Assembly: GCF_000340215.1 (NCBI RefSeq)
Contig: NW_006921559.1
Coordinates: 18,816 to 82,815 of the forward strand
From: Pseudocercospora fijiensis CIRAD86
Taxonomy: Eukaryota > Ascomycota > Dothideomycetes > Mycosphaerellales > Mycosphaerellaceae
Reading direction: 5' to 3'
DNA length: 64,000 nucleotides
The position numbers and the translations under genes are program-made. Position 1 is the stretch's first letter; every line of letters begins with the position of its first letter. Shown here one piece after another: positions 36,451 through 48,299 of this stretch. Below the pieces are notes generated by a model. The model searched no databases and was not told the origin of the DNA. It was given only the letters and a program-made list of their open reading frames with translations.

Positions 36451-37230
36451 ACTATTATAGGATAGAAATAGGGAAATAGCGACTAGATAAGTTAGCGACG
36501 TAGGCGCGGGTTAATAGGCCTAGCGATTAGGTAGATAGTATACCGGTAGGTAGTAATATAATAGTAGGTAAGGGTATAATAGAAGTTAACGAGAGAGTAA
36601 TAGGTAGATTAAGTAAGGGTATAATAGAGGTTAACGGAGGAGGAATAGGCGGACTAGGCGAAGGCTATAATAAATAGAGGGTAAGCGGGAGAAGGAGCGT
36701 AGAGGAAGATTTATCGGCCGGCTAAGTAGTATACGGGCGAATAATAAATAAGAAGTAGCTAAGTATAGAGGTACTAGAGGAACAGATCGTAGAGATAGTA
36801 GTAGAGATAATAAGTCTATAGGCGGAAATACTTCGACGAAGGGCGACGATACTATTAGTATATTATCGTTAGTAGGTTAATATATAACGTAGGCGAAAGG
36901 CGACGAGGAGGCGGTTAGGATAAGGATAGAGAGAGTAGAATATATCGAGTAATAGTAGTTCGGTTTATAGATAGTTTATATTTTAGATTTCGACTAACTA
37001 CGCTCTATCTATATTTAACTTAAACGGTCTAGCGATATAGGTAAATACTAGCTATAACTGTTTAGTTATATGCTCTACTTCTAACGTCGGTAGACATCTT
37101 ATACTATAGCGTACGAGCGTAGCGACGCTATAGCGTTATTAATTTAATAAGGATACTAGTATAATAATATCGTTAGTAGATTAGAGACTATTACTCCTAC
37201 CTAACTGCCGAGTTAATATAGCGATAATAT
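36450..37230 (+). pseudogene. Unrecognised plus-strand exon
   Basis: Plus frame rich in Val, Ile, Glu, Gln and Arg with an internal repeat (KGIIEVNERVIG then KGIIEVNGGGIG) and a coiled-coil-like stretch (VLEEQIVEIVVEIISLQAE). It ends before the palindrome pair at 37233-37320 and is therefore a candidate upstream exon of the next gene. Confidence 0.45.
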
Positions 37231-37232
37231 AG

Positions 37233-37320
37233 CTATATACCGACTATTTCGCTAGACGGAAAAGTAAATAGTACGACCGGTATATTATTGTTTTTTTTTC
37301 CGGCCGGCGAAATAGTTAGT
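37233..37320 (+). other. Probable intron portion with two palindromes
   Basis: Motif copies at about 37240-37262 and 37300-37320 (CCGGCCGGCGAAATAG) with a T-run between. An acceptor-like ATCTAG at about 37329 precedes the start of the long frame. Confidence 0.5.
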
Positions 37321-40300
37321 ATCTAGAATTCCTACTCTATATAGTTGTTAGCGGGTACCGGATCTAGTTTAACGTTCCTAGCTAGAACGTGCTCGATAGC
37401 GATAGCGTAGAGACGAATACCTTAGATAGCCTTTTCTCTATCCTATATAGTGCTCTAAGTTATCTACTAGAGGTATTCCTCTAGCGTTTTAAATTAGTAC
37501 TAGAATTTATCCTAGATCTAAGTAGGACCTATCTATAGCGACTAGAACACGCCGATAGCGACTAGCTATATAACGTCTAGCCGTTAATAACTCCGTATTA
37601 GCTTGCTATATTCCTAGTATATAGTAAAAGGGAAATAGTAGTAGAAGTAGGCATAGTATCTCTCGATCGGCTTAGTCTAAAGCGCTTGCCTCTTCTTCGC
37701 AACTACGAAGTTAGCGCGTAGGCATTAAGAGAATTAGTATATAAAGAGGCGGGGATTAACGAAGCGGCAGATAGTATATAGTTATTAGATAATAGCGAGG
37801 TTGCGGTCGAACTATATTATACTACTAGCTTCGTTTTGCTAGATACGCTAGAAATAGGTAGTCTACCGACGGATCGCCTAAGCCTACGGCGTTTCGGGCT
37901 AGGTTAGAGGCGGTGCTAGTCGGTATATATATCGTTAGTAGAGCTCGTTACTATCGTCTAGGTTAGATATATATATTAAGCGGAATTAGGGACTATCAAG
38001 GTAATTAGATATAATTAGACGCAAACATTTACCTACGCGAGTATATTGCTATATAGCTTGCCTCTCGCGCTACTATATATAGCTAACGTTATCTACGTAA
38101 GGGTATTAATCGAAGCTAAGCTTACTCTAGTCGACCGTTACTAGTATAGTTAGTTCGGTTAGTAGTAGGAGGTAAGATAGTACTAGCTTTCTATCTCGCC
38201 TAGCGCGACCGGACTATTATACGAATAATATTAGTAAGAGTAGGAGGCCGACGTAGACAACAACCCGGATACGTAGTACGTCGAATCCTTCGCCGAGCGT
38301 AGGAGTAGCGATAAGAAATAGATTGTTAGTACTATTAAGCTAGGCGTCGAGTAGCTATTCTTTCTCGCTAGTAGTTCTACTAGCGGCGGTAAAGTATAGG
38401 TAATCAATTTCCCTCGCTAGCTACTCGGCGTAGTTAAGACTATATACGAATACTAGGACGCGATCGCTAGGTACGAATATACTCGCCCTAGGTTGCTTCC
38501 TAATAAGTCGTACAGCTATAAGTAGTAACTATACCTACTAGTATAAGGAAATACGATATGCAATATTAGCGCGATTAGTACTCTACCGTACTATTATAGG
38601 CTAGGCGATAACGTTACGCTATAGGAATTTAGGTTCTATTAATAGTAGTAGAGTAGCAGTTAGATAGACGACCTAGGCACTAATCGACCCGAGATAGCTA
38701 AATTAGCGAAAGATAGAGCGATACGGCAACGCGGTTATAGTTAAATAGTACTCGTCGACGAAGATACGATCGAGCTAGTTCTAGACCCTAAGACGCCGTA
38801 TATATATAATAAATTAGGTAGAGTAGGCGGCCTTAGCGCTAACTAGGATAAGGGAAGTAAGGCGCTCTATTCCTAGTTACTATACTACGTAGGACACTTT
38901 AGCGGCTTTAAGTCGAGTAAGTATATTAACTCGTAGAGTAACTAGAGGAAGGATAAGTATAGTAGTCCGCGTATCTTTTATATAGTAAGGAACTATAAAG
39001 AGGAGACTCTTGCCGGCGCTAGTACCGAGGACGACGAGTAGTCGGGCCTCGAGAAAGAGGATCTATCGTATAGCGGTCGCTTAACTCTCGCTTTTCTACT
39101 ATAGCCGCGAGTTTTATATAATTTCGCGCGCGTACTATAGGGCTTTATCGAGGGTAAAGATAGGGGCGAGACTACTATTCTCGAGTACTAAGAGGTTGCT
39201 AATAGAGCTACCTAGCGATAGCTAGGTCCCCTAGTAGCGAGTAATAGCGGTAGGAAGCTAGAGGAAGTTCGACTAGATACGAGACATATAGTACCTGCCT
39301 TAGATTAAGCTATCCTATAAGTTAGACGACGCGGCGAATAGATTAGCGTTAGTATATAAAATGTTAGCGATATAGAGACTATAGTTACGCTACCTAGCTA
39401 TAGCTGCCTCTATATCGTCGACCTTGTTGTCTTCGTCGTCTACGTCCGATTAATCGAAGCCTACGAACTTGCTAAAGAATTTCTTAATAATAGCGATAGA
39501 GAAGTAACGCTACTCGCTAATACTAAAGGCAGGTAGGCTAGCGGCTACGATCTATCGACGAAGGTATTAGGTTATAGTATTATCCGACTAGACGAGGTTA
39601 TCCTTAGACTAGAGGAAAGGACTAAGTACCTACCTAGGGTTAGATTAATGCTAGTAGAGCTCGCGAAATAGTTAAATATATATAAGGTAATCGATAAGTA
39701 GGCGGCCGAGCTTAAATAGGAAGCGGACGTTTTATTTATTATTTAGCTTCTAGCGGAGCTTAGTATAGATTAGGTAAATTATAACGCATCTATCTCGGAT
39801 AGTAACAGAGTAGACCGACTAAGTATTACGCTATGTCGCCGAAAAGAATTCGGGTTCGCGGGCGAGCTAACCGCTACTAATAAATATAAGGACGCTAAGT
39901 AGCTAAAGGAACTCTTAGACGTAATACTTATACGCGCCGACTACCGAGCTAAGGCGGAGTGTATCTAAACCGGCCTCTAAGTATAAATACAATAGAGCCG
40001 GATTACTAGCGATAGCGTTAATAACGAACGTCCGAGCTAGGTTAACGATAGTAGTATTACGCTTATCTTAGAGGAAGCTAAAGTAGACGGTAGTTTCTTC
40101 GAAGCAGTTATAAAGGTCGGTAAGGGGGATAGAGTTATATAGGAGTCCGAAAAGGAGGTCGCGCCGTAGGATCTTATACGCCTATCGATAGTAATACTCG
40201 AGTAGGGTAGTTAGGTCTATAACTTATAGTACGACGTCCCTAAATTAAACGGATTTACTGTCGGCGGCCTAGATAGCCTAATTAGTCGATATATAGTTAC

Positions 40301-42010
40301 TAGTAAAGGCGAAAAGGGTACTACGCTAGCGGACAATTTCTTAGATAGTAGTCTCTCGTATAAAGAGTAACTCTATCTTATACTTAATAGACTCTAAAAC
40401 TTCGTCGTCGCGGTCGAAGCCCTAGTTATAACGCCGGGAGTAGTTAAATATAAGGAGTTGCCTTATCTAAATAATAGTAGAGAGATAGTAATTAAAGTCG
40501 TTTAGCTCCCGCTATACGCCTAAATACGGTTATACCGTATAAAGGGCGAGGTAGCTAAGAAGTAGGGAGTAGAACCGACGACTACTAATTAGGTACTAGA
40601 ATAGGGAGAGTAATAACTAGGAAATAAGAGGATATAGTTCTAGTTCTTCCGTCTTAGTAATACTGCTTCGGACGCGGTCGCTAAGTTTATTCTAGAGTTC
40701 GCGCTATTCGTCGGTTAGCGTTACTTAGATAGGGCTATAGTCGACTTTTTCGTCGACTTTATCGCTTACTTAACTAGCGACTTCGGCGTCGACGTCGTCG
40801 TTAAGTTTATCGGTAGGCGACATTATAGAAGGGAAAAATAGAACTTTAGGGGAGATATAACGAATAAAATATACTAGTATATATAGTATAGCGTCGGCGT
40901 ATTTAAGTTCGCTCGAGCGGGTCTTATAGCGCCGAAAGCGAAAATATTTATAATAGTCGGACTTCTATATTATATTATAAAAGTTAGCGAGGGCTTACTT
41001 ACGGGAATTAGTAAGGTTAAAATAGGGGCTACTTTCGCTATAATGCCTTATTATATAAGAGAACGCTTAGCGAGCGATAGCGATAACTTCTACGGTATAG
41101 GGCTTATTATCTTCTTTAGGGAGGCGGATAGTAGCCTATATTTCGTCTTTATAGAGTAAGACGACGTAAAGGTCGATAAAGAGTTACTAAATCTAGGGGG
41201 GGAGGGCAGATACGTAGGCTAAGCTATTATAAACGATATTTCGATCCTCGTCTAGTTTCTCCTAGATATCGGCCTAGGCTTTAATTAGGGCAGACGTAAA
41301 CTAGTCGTTATACGATAAGGAGGGAATAGGTACTATACGAGCGCGACGATAGACCTAGAATAGGCGATTCTATCTAGGTTCGTACCTAGCTTTAGAATAG
41401 AAGAATTGCTATATATAGACATTACTCTCCTATAAGCGATTAGGTATCTCTTATAGGCGGGCTTTTCTACTACCGCCCTGAGTCTAGGTATTAGTCTACT
41501 TATATCGCGTTTTATAATACTCTTATATCGAGGCATGCGAGTAAAAGACAGCCGTATATTGTTCGCCCTATTCGTCGATAGTAGTATATCGGAAACAATC
41601 GAAGTAGAGCGGGAACTCCGGGGCTTAATTATCGGTTAGCTAGGGCTAAATTACCTAGTCGGGTATTATAGCAATATCGGGGAACGGCTTAAATTCTTCG
41701 ATAAGAAGGCGACGGATAGTAATAGGAATAGTATATCGGTATTAGCGGCTAAGGTAAGTATAAAAATAGTAAGGGGATACGGCGTATCGGCAAGTTACGT
41801 ACTTAATAATACGATATTAAGGAAGATAATAGAAGTAATCCTCAAAACGGTATCTTTCCGGTATATAGGTCCCTAGGTATTAGGAGTAGTTCTTATAACC
41901 CTAATAATCTCGATCGTAATAATATATTAATCGCGAGAGCGCGTTAACGGACGTATATCTATCGCCTCCTTTATAGACTAAAGTAGTTAAGGCGCGGATT
42001 GTCTAACCTA
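37320..42010 (+). pseudogene. Very long unrecognised frame (~1,560 codons), RIP-inactivated
   Basis: A single plus frame can be followed from about 37320 to 42010 without indel when TAA/TAG are read as Gln or Trp (codon starts at 38355 and 40812 are in phase). Landmarks: FLASSSTSGGKVQVINF near 38360, which vaguely resembles a phosphate-binding loop; IVLVDEDTIELVLDPKTP near 38740; acidic STEDDEQSGLEKED near 39030; charged helical stretches; GERLKFFDKKATDSN near 41685; and a hydrophobic segment VLGVVLITLIISIVII near 41880. I cannot name the protein. Palindrome pairs flank it on both sides. It could encode a large structural, helicase-like or virus-derived protein; no option is supported by a clear motif. 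Confidence 0.6.
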
Positions 42011-42254
42011 AACCTTAATAGTATCTCTATATAGGCCGTATCTACTATAAATAGTATATAGGAAGATAATAAGGCGAAGGTCGTATAGAATATAACTTAG
42101 TATAGCGTAGGTATAAACTAGTTAGAAATCCGAGCAGGCGGTTAGAATAGATAGTATATAGCTACGAGCTAATCCGCCTCGGGATAGTAGGGAGCTATAT
42201 ACGTATAGGTTATAGGCTTCTAAGCGAGGCGGTCGTAAGATTAAGTAAAAGATA

Positions 42255-42320
42255 TAAGATATAGACTACTTTGCTAGCTAGAAAACGGGTAGATCTTTCG
42301 CTATATAGCAAAATAGTTAG
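42255..42320. repeat. Palindrome pair between two convergent genes
   Basis: ATAGACTACTTTGCTAGCTA followed about 40 bases later by a second arm (TATATAGCAAAATAGTTAG). It lies at the 3' side of both the long plus frame and the minus gene to its right. Confidence 0.6.
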
Positions 42321-42324
42321 TATT

Positions 42325-43545
42325 TATATATATTAGGTATAGGGACGGTACGTAGTAGGAACGGAGTAATTAAAGTTTATATATACGGTAGCCGGCCTAA
42401 CGTAGCGAGACGCTCTCTAATATTCGGTAGCAAAGCATAGGTAAAGTCTATCTACTATTTGCGGCAGTAGGTATAGTAGGCTTCTATCCCTTCTCTACGG
42501 CTAAGCCGGCGACATTGTAAACGGAGCTCTAATCTATCGCATATATTAAGAAAATTAGAAGCCGTATCTCTGTCTACGTTAAGAGGATTGTCCTAGGTAC
42601 CTTTCCCTCCTTCGTCGTCTAATACCGGTATATCGGGTTCTACGCTATCGTCTTCTAGCTATAAATCTAGTACTAGTATATTACTACCCGCTTTAACCCT
42701 AGGTTTCCTTAGATGTTTTTTACGTAAGGCGCGTAATAGGTGTTTTTTCGGCGCTAGTAAATTGCGCCCTATCTTAAAGCCTTAGAGAACGATATAGTCT
42801 TTAGGAATGTTAGGTAGGTAGGCCTATATCGTGCGTTCCTTACTAGGTTTCGGTTTGTAAGCGTCTCTTATAGCGGTAATGTTACTACCGGTAATAAAAT
42901 CGTAAAGAGCGCTCTTCCTCTTATTAACGCGACTATTCTAGGCTTCCGCGAGCCTCTTCTGTTTGCCTTATATCTAGAAGCGATAGGCTTCTTCGAGACT
43001 AAGTCTAATCCGAGTAGTAGCTACAATATCGGCGAGAATGCGTTTAGGTGCTAAAAGTAGAGCGCTAAACGGAAGCTAGACAAGCTCCGAGGCTTAAGTA
43101 AACTAATCTTCGCCCTAGGCGGCTTCGATAATATAGTTACTTACTCGGTAGGAGGCGTCTATAGATATTCCGAGGACGACGGCGCAATAGATTAGGCTAT
43201 ACTAGTCGAGGCTTCGAACGAAGGCTTAGGATATACGGAGTAAAGGATTAGTACTAGTTTCCTAGATCTTATACTATAGAGCGTACCGCTAGAGTATAGT
43301 CGCCCTAACCGAGTTACTCTCGATAGAATTACCGATCTATTCGAATATACGCCTAAGTATGTCTACCTTCGTAGTTCTAGGTTCGTTAGGTCCGCGTAGG
43401 ACTTTAAGAGCTATTACGTTCTCGTCGGTTAGTTTCTATACTACGAGGAAATCTTTATACTACGTAAGGGTAATAAGATTAAGTCGGGTCGAGATATCTC
43501 TATTAGACGCGCGTTATGCTTATAAAGAAGAAACCTATACTTATA
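42325..43545 (-). pseudogene. Unrecognised minus-strand gene
   Basis: Minus frame of about 400 codons with TAA/TAG as Gln. Stretches: TRLNLITLTQYKDFLVV, VDILRRIFEQIGNSIE, SALYDFITGSNITAIRDAY, NIPKDYIVLQGFKIGRN, basic KKHLLRALRKKHLRKPRVKA, acidic DDSVEPDIPVLDDEGG, and ICDRLELRLQCRRLSRREGI. CTG and CAT codons survive in places. The alternation of basic and acidic patches suggests a nuclear protein, which is inference only. It may be continuous with the minus frame at 43860-44294 through an intron. No family recognised. Confidence 0.5.
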
Positions 43546-43844
43546 TACAATAAAGGGGCTAGTAATCTGCTATAATAGTAAGGTAATAGTATAAAGTAAC
43601 AAGCTGCTAATAAAAAGAATAGATTATCTAGTAGCTATATTTACGCTAGGATAGATTAGCGAGACTTAGGACGCGAAGGTAGATTGTCTAAACTTTACGT
43701 AGGAGCGACGTAAAGGGAGTCGTATATAAACAATACGTAGGTATATAACCGACTCTTAGGGGCAACGAGAAGAAACGGCTACGGGCGAATTCTACGGCCG
43801 TAGGCGAGGTCTACTAATAGAAAGCAAACGTTTTAGTACAAACA

Positions 43845-43930
43845 TTCTAATGTCCCTATTTAGTGTTTAGAGGACGTACGGCCGCGCCTACGCTATATAC
43901 TCGAACATTGTAATACTAGAATGTTTAGCT
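43845..43930. repeat. Short inverted repeat
   Basis: AAACATTCTA near 43845 and TAGAATGTTT near 43915 form 10-base arms about 60 bases apart. A second CATTGTA/TAATG copy lies inside. It could be a terminator-like hairpin or a tiny element. Confidence 0.4.
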
Positions 43931-44294
43931 CTAGGATCTAGGATAGGGCCGTTACCGCGCCGCGGATCTTATCTATAATAGCCTTAAAGCTATTAACGCG
44001 ACCTTCCTTAAACCTCTACTCGGCTAGGTTAAGCTTATCTTAGTCTATCTCTATACCGATAGTCTTATCCTACTTAGCTTTAGTTAACTTCTTAGGCGTA
44101 TTAGCGGTCTTAGCCTTCTTTACTAGCGATTCTTTTAGGGAAGGATCGCCGAGGCTAAGTAGTAGGGTATACTACTTCTTAGTAGTAGACGTCGGGGTTT
44201 AGGGCGGGTCGCTTAGCGGACTAGTGCCTAATTTACGCTTACGCGCGCTAGGGATAAGTAGGGAACTTATAGCTATAGTTTTTTTCGCGATTAT
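43860..44294 (-). pseudogene. Small Lys/Ser-rich frame, candidate first exon of the preceding gene
   Basis: Minus frame of about 145 codons beginning near ATA ATC GCG AAA (ATG before RIP), giving IAKKTIAISSLLIPSARKRK, then a Thr/Pro-rich segment, KAKTANTPKKLTKAK and FKAIIDKIRGAVTALSQILE. It is basic and probably nuclear. Its codon phase differs from the downstream minus frame, so an intron or a separate gene is possible. It diverges from the F-box-like gene at 44683. Confidence 0.45.
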
Positions 44295-44340
44295 AGTAAT
44301 ATATTTCTTTCGAAAATAGTTCAACTATTAGTATTTTTAA

Positions 44341-44619
44341 AGAAACTTTAGGTATACACCTATTCTAGTACTAGTAATAGTAAGTGCTACGGAAGGTTAA
44401 TATTAATATTTAAGTTAAGAAGAGGGAGCAGGTTTATAAAAGAAGAAAAGTTGTATTACGTACGGACTACGTGTTTGCCGCTAGTAGTATATCCTACGTC
44501 TAATAGCGATATTTGCTTTAAACGCTTACCCGTACTAGTATTAGGTAATAGCCTATAAGGTTATATAAGGTTATATAAGGTATAACGTAAGGAAATTTTA
44601 GGTACGTACCTAAAGTTCT
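44341..44619. mobile_element. Candidate MITE-like element, ~279 bp
   Basis: The left end AGAAACTTTAGGTATACACC and the right end (reverse complement AGAACTTTAGGTACGTACC) are inverted. They match the foldback at 46971-47040 and the core of the 71-bp foldbacks in the subtelomeric repeat. It lies between two divergent genes. Confidence 0.45.
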
Positions 44620-44682
44620 ATTAAACGCTTATTATTACTGCTTACTATAACAACCTTATACTACTATCTAATTAAGGCGAGG

Positions 44683-46266
44683 ATGTTATTCTCCGAACTA
44701 TCGATCGAGCTAAAGGATTAAATCCTACGCTACCTAGTAAACGTTAGGTATAGAGACTATAAAGTCTAGGTTGCTTATAACTATAGTATAGATAGGGAGT
44801 AGCAGATACAATATAAGCGCTAGCTAGCGGGGTTCGGTATCGATAGTTAGACTCGAACTATCGCGTAGGATTAGATATATACGGCGGTCCTAGTCGCTCT
44901 CTATATTAACGGTAGTCCCGAATTGCGACCCTTATTATATATACCTATATTTACTAACTACGGCGACGAAGCGGTTTAGATAGTAATAGCGAGTATATAG
45001 CCTAGTCTCCGGTTTAGCGAGGTCGTAATTAAGACGAAGTCGGATCCTCCTTTGCCTATTAAGAAGCGTAAACGCTACTTCTCGTTATTGCCGATACGGA
45101 GTTTAACGATATATATCCGTATACTCTCGATTATATAGGGTAGTTACTTGCTACCTTATTATCCTTAGCGGCTAGCGCCGACGCCTAAGAATATACTATA
45201 GGAGACGTCTTATAAGGTATTAATTAATACGAGTAGCTATAATAATAGTAGGCCTAGTACGATAGTACAATTGTTAGCCGTATTTAGACCGCTATATAGT
45301 CTCGGGAATAACCTTTATCTATACGATAGAGAACGTAGTTAAAGGAGGCTCGACGAATATATTAACTTAAGCTCGGAGAGTATACTAAGGCAGTAGTTGC
45401 GGTCTATATACGACTAATTGCTATTCGTTAAGTACCTCGTAGACAACCTCTACTTAAGTTATTATAATGCATTCTTCGGGTATCGTAGCTCGGCGTTAGT
45501 ACCTCTACGACTCTACGACGTCGCCCTCGTATATTTCCGGTTTATATAGACCTTACGTTCTAGACTCTAGGATATACGAGATAAGGATCGGCGGTAGTTA
45601 AAAGACGTATAGTAAAGTGCGGATAGATTAGCGGTATATGCTAGATTTTGCTTAATATCGGTCGCACTCGTATACGGCGGTTTTATATATAATATTCTAG
45701 TTTCTCGCGTAGCGTAGCTACGGTCGCCGGATTGTAGGAAGTACTAGTATTTATATTAGATTGTTACCGATCTAGGTAATAAGACTAAAGGTATATTTAG
45801 CCTTAAGCGTTATACTTAGTATAGACTCGATAAGAAAACTTAGCTATTAATATAGCATCGCTTCTTAGTTTATTACTATCTACCGGACTTTAACGTTACG
45901 ATAGCGGATATTAAGGCGCTTCGCTATAACCTTAAACTACTATATAGCGAGACAGAGTACGAGATCGGAATCGGGGCATTTAACCTTAAAGGTAACGTTA
46001 AAGTCTTAGGAACGATTATATATTAGTAGCGCTATAGCATCGCCTACCTAGCGAACGGCATAGTAGATATAACTCTAATCGAACTTCTAGAGGGGGAGGA
46101 GGCGTACGATAACGATATTACGCTCGTTATACTATAGCGACTAAGTATAGCAAAGGAACGCGAGCTACTAGTAATAGAAGAGGGTACGGCTACTCTACGT
46201 AAAGTGTCGATAGAGGAAGAGAACCCTACGCTACTTAAAGGTAATGTTCTTAGATTAGGTATATAA
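44683..46266 (+). pseudogene. 527-codon gene with F-box-like start, RIP-inactivated
   Basis: ATG at 44683 to TAA at 46264-46266 is exactly 527 codons plus stop. All internal stops are TAA or TAG and there is no indel. The start MLFSELSIELKDQILRYLVN resembles the beginning of fungal F-box proteins, which recruit substrates to SCF ubiquitin ligases, but the match is short and other explanations are possible. The rest includes basic PIKKRKRYFSLLP, TVIQLL-like hydrophobic stretches and a C-terminal ELLVIEEGTATLRKVSIEEE. Its length, start and single frame make it one of the clearest single genes in the block. It is a single-exon gene as far as I can read. Confidence 0.6.
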
Positions 46267-47230
46267 TACTACGATTATAGAAATAGTCTCTATAACATTA
46301 AATTATATAAATAATTATATAAGCATATAAATAAGTAATAACGTCTTTATTCAATCAATTATAGTCCTTCTAGCTTATATAACTATATAAAAATTTCGTT
46401 CCTTAAGTAGTTAACTATATAAAGAATTTAGGGCCTATTAAGTAAAGTTAGTCTACCTCGTTATCGTCCTCGATAACCCTATAGTATATATAAGGGTTAA
46501 GAGCTATAGTAATCTATATATTAAGTAGATAGTATAATAGAATATCTAGCGGTGTTCTATAGCTCCGAGTAAATATAGATCGCTATATATAGTAGTAGAG
46601 AACGCCTCTTCCGAGATACTAATTTCCGACTTTATAGGTCGAGATTTCTACCTATACTACGAGGCTCTATCTCTAATAGTATAGTATAGCTTCCGGATAA
46701 AGAGAGGTTAGTACTATATAGCAATTTTGTTATTCTAAGGATATAGAACAATAATAGTATAATAGAATCCTATTATTCTCGACGCTAGTCTAGTAAAGTC
46801 GACAAAGTAATAAACCTAGATTATACGCTATTATATATAATAGGCTATCTATTTATTTAGTAGTGCGCTAGTCGCTCGCTATTTAATCTTATTTAAGCGC
46901 TATCTACTTAGTTAACCGGCCTATATCTACTTCTTTAACTATACGATTAAATGTTATAGAGACTATATACAAATAAAGGAACTTTAGGTATATACCTATT
47001 CTACGTATTAAATAGGTACGTACCTAAAGTTTCTTTATTAGTATACACTTATTGTATAACTACGGTTTTAGGCGTACGCCCGAAGCTTTTGCTATTATCA
47101 GCGCTATCTAGTAGCCGTATTAAGTAGTAGCTATACCTAGTATTCGGCTAGCCTTGCCTTACTATTTCGCGACGGAATCTACTCGTCGTTATCGTCGTCG
47201 TCGGTAGACGCAGAGTTACTATTATCTAGC
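46267..47230. other. AT-rich intergenic stretch
   Basis: I see no supportable frame until about 47200. It includes the foldback at 46971-47040. Confidence 0.5.
46971..47040. repeat. 70-bp foldback related to those in the subtelomeric repeat
   Basis: The arms AATAAAGGAACTTTAGGTAT and TAATAAAGAAACTTTAGGTA (reverse strand) continue to ACCTATT and are separated by about 10 bases (CTACGTATTA). Confidence 0.8.
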
Positions 47231-47889
47231 CCTCTTAGTCGCTAAATCTATCGTATCGCTATAAAGCAGTTAATAAGATCTTCGCTAATTATCTACTATC
47301 CTTAATTACAGAGTAGATTAGGAGTATAGCGGTATATTATATAAAGTTAGTTCTTCTTTTTTACGGTACTAACGAGCGACTAATGCTACGGGATAGTACT
47401 ATTCTAGATAAGGTTACTTGCGCTAACTAGGACGGCGGCTACCTACTTTACCTAGTATTAAGCGGTAGTGCCGGGTATTTTCTTCTATCGAACGGCTTAA
47501 TAGATTTTGCTTTTATCGTAAGTAGAAAGGATGCGTATCTAATTTATTATATAACGCCCTATACTACACTTAAACTGTTACGTAATATCTAGGTAATCTC
47601 GACTAAGTAAGGCGAGTACGTCGAAATAGTACCTCGCCTACCTACGCTATAGTCGGCGTTCCTAGCTATCGCGGCGAAAACCGTCGTCCTAGTTAAAAAG
47701 TAGCTAAAGATAGGTTTGCTAGATAGCGGTAAATAAGGTAAAGCCGCCTTCTATAGCGTTACTACTACCGCCTTAGGCGACGACAATATTAGGTCTTCTA
47801 TCTATTATCCGATATACGAGGTCGTACGAAAAGCTATAGAGACCGGCTCTCTCTTTATCGGTAACTTCCTCCGAGAAGAAGCAGCGTAA
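47200..47889 (+). pseudogene. Unrecognised plus-strand gene next to repeat copy 3
   Basis: Plus frame of about 230 codons with stretches YGTNERLMLRDSTILDKV, GGYLLYLVLSGSAGYFLLS, FIVSRKDAYLIYYITPY and ETGSLFIGNFLREEAA. The TAA at 47887-47889 could be the natural stop or a changed CAA, after which the frame would run into copy 3. The start is not fixed. It may have been cut when the subtelomeric repeat arrived. No family recognised. Confidence 0.45.
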
Positions 47890-48299
47890 CTGTATCTAAT
47901 CCCCTAGGCGCTTATCGGGCTTTAAGAGTATATAGAGTATATAGCTAGTATAGCGGTATCTATATACCTAGCTTAATCGCTAAAGCGCCCGTTTAACGAT
48001 ACCTAGGTACTAATCCGAGTTATTATCCTCTTCTAAGTCGTTACTCTTACGCTCCCTATACGCTACTTAATACGTTTAGTAGGCGGTAACGAATTAGTTA
48101 ATCGTCTTCTTTACGTAGTTATAAAAAGCTTACTCTAGCCTTTCCGAACTAGTAGCCTAGAGCTAGCTATAGAGGAAGTCGGTAGTATAGGCAGTCTACT
48201 AGAGCGCGGTAGTATAGAAGCGTAGTTAAACCTAGTTAAAGAGATCGGCTAGAAGCTAGGCGGCGTACGTAGTATAGAGGCTTACTATAATATTTAAAC

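Noticed and set aside
38340..38420. RecQ-type helicase call for the giant frame from SSSTSGGKV
   Set aside because: The segment only loosely resembles a phosphate loop, and no DEAD/DEAH box or later helicase motifs could be found in the frame.
41333..41536. Minus-strand 67-residue open frame
   Set aside because: It lies opposite the ~1,560-codon plus frame, which runs through it without interruption.
43359..43553. Plus-strand 64-residue open frame
   Set aside because: It is antisense to the better supported minus-strand gene at 42325-43545.
15925..46266. Reassigned stop codons (UAA/UAG as Gln), which would make the frames intact genes
   Set aside because: CA and TG are depleted in non-coding DNA and LTRs as well, and the same process changed catalytic Gly, Asp, Cys and His codons. 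RIP explains all of this; a changed genetic code does not.
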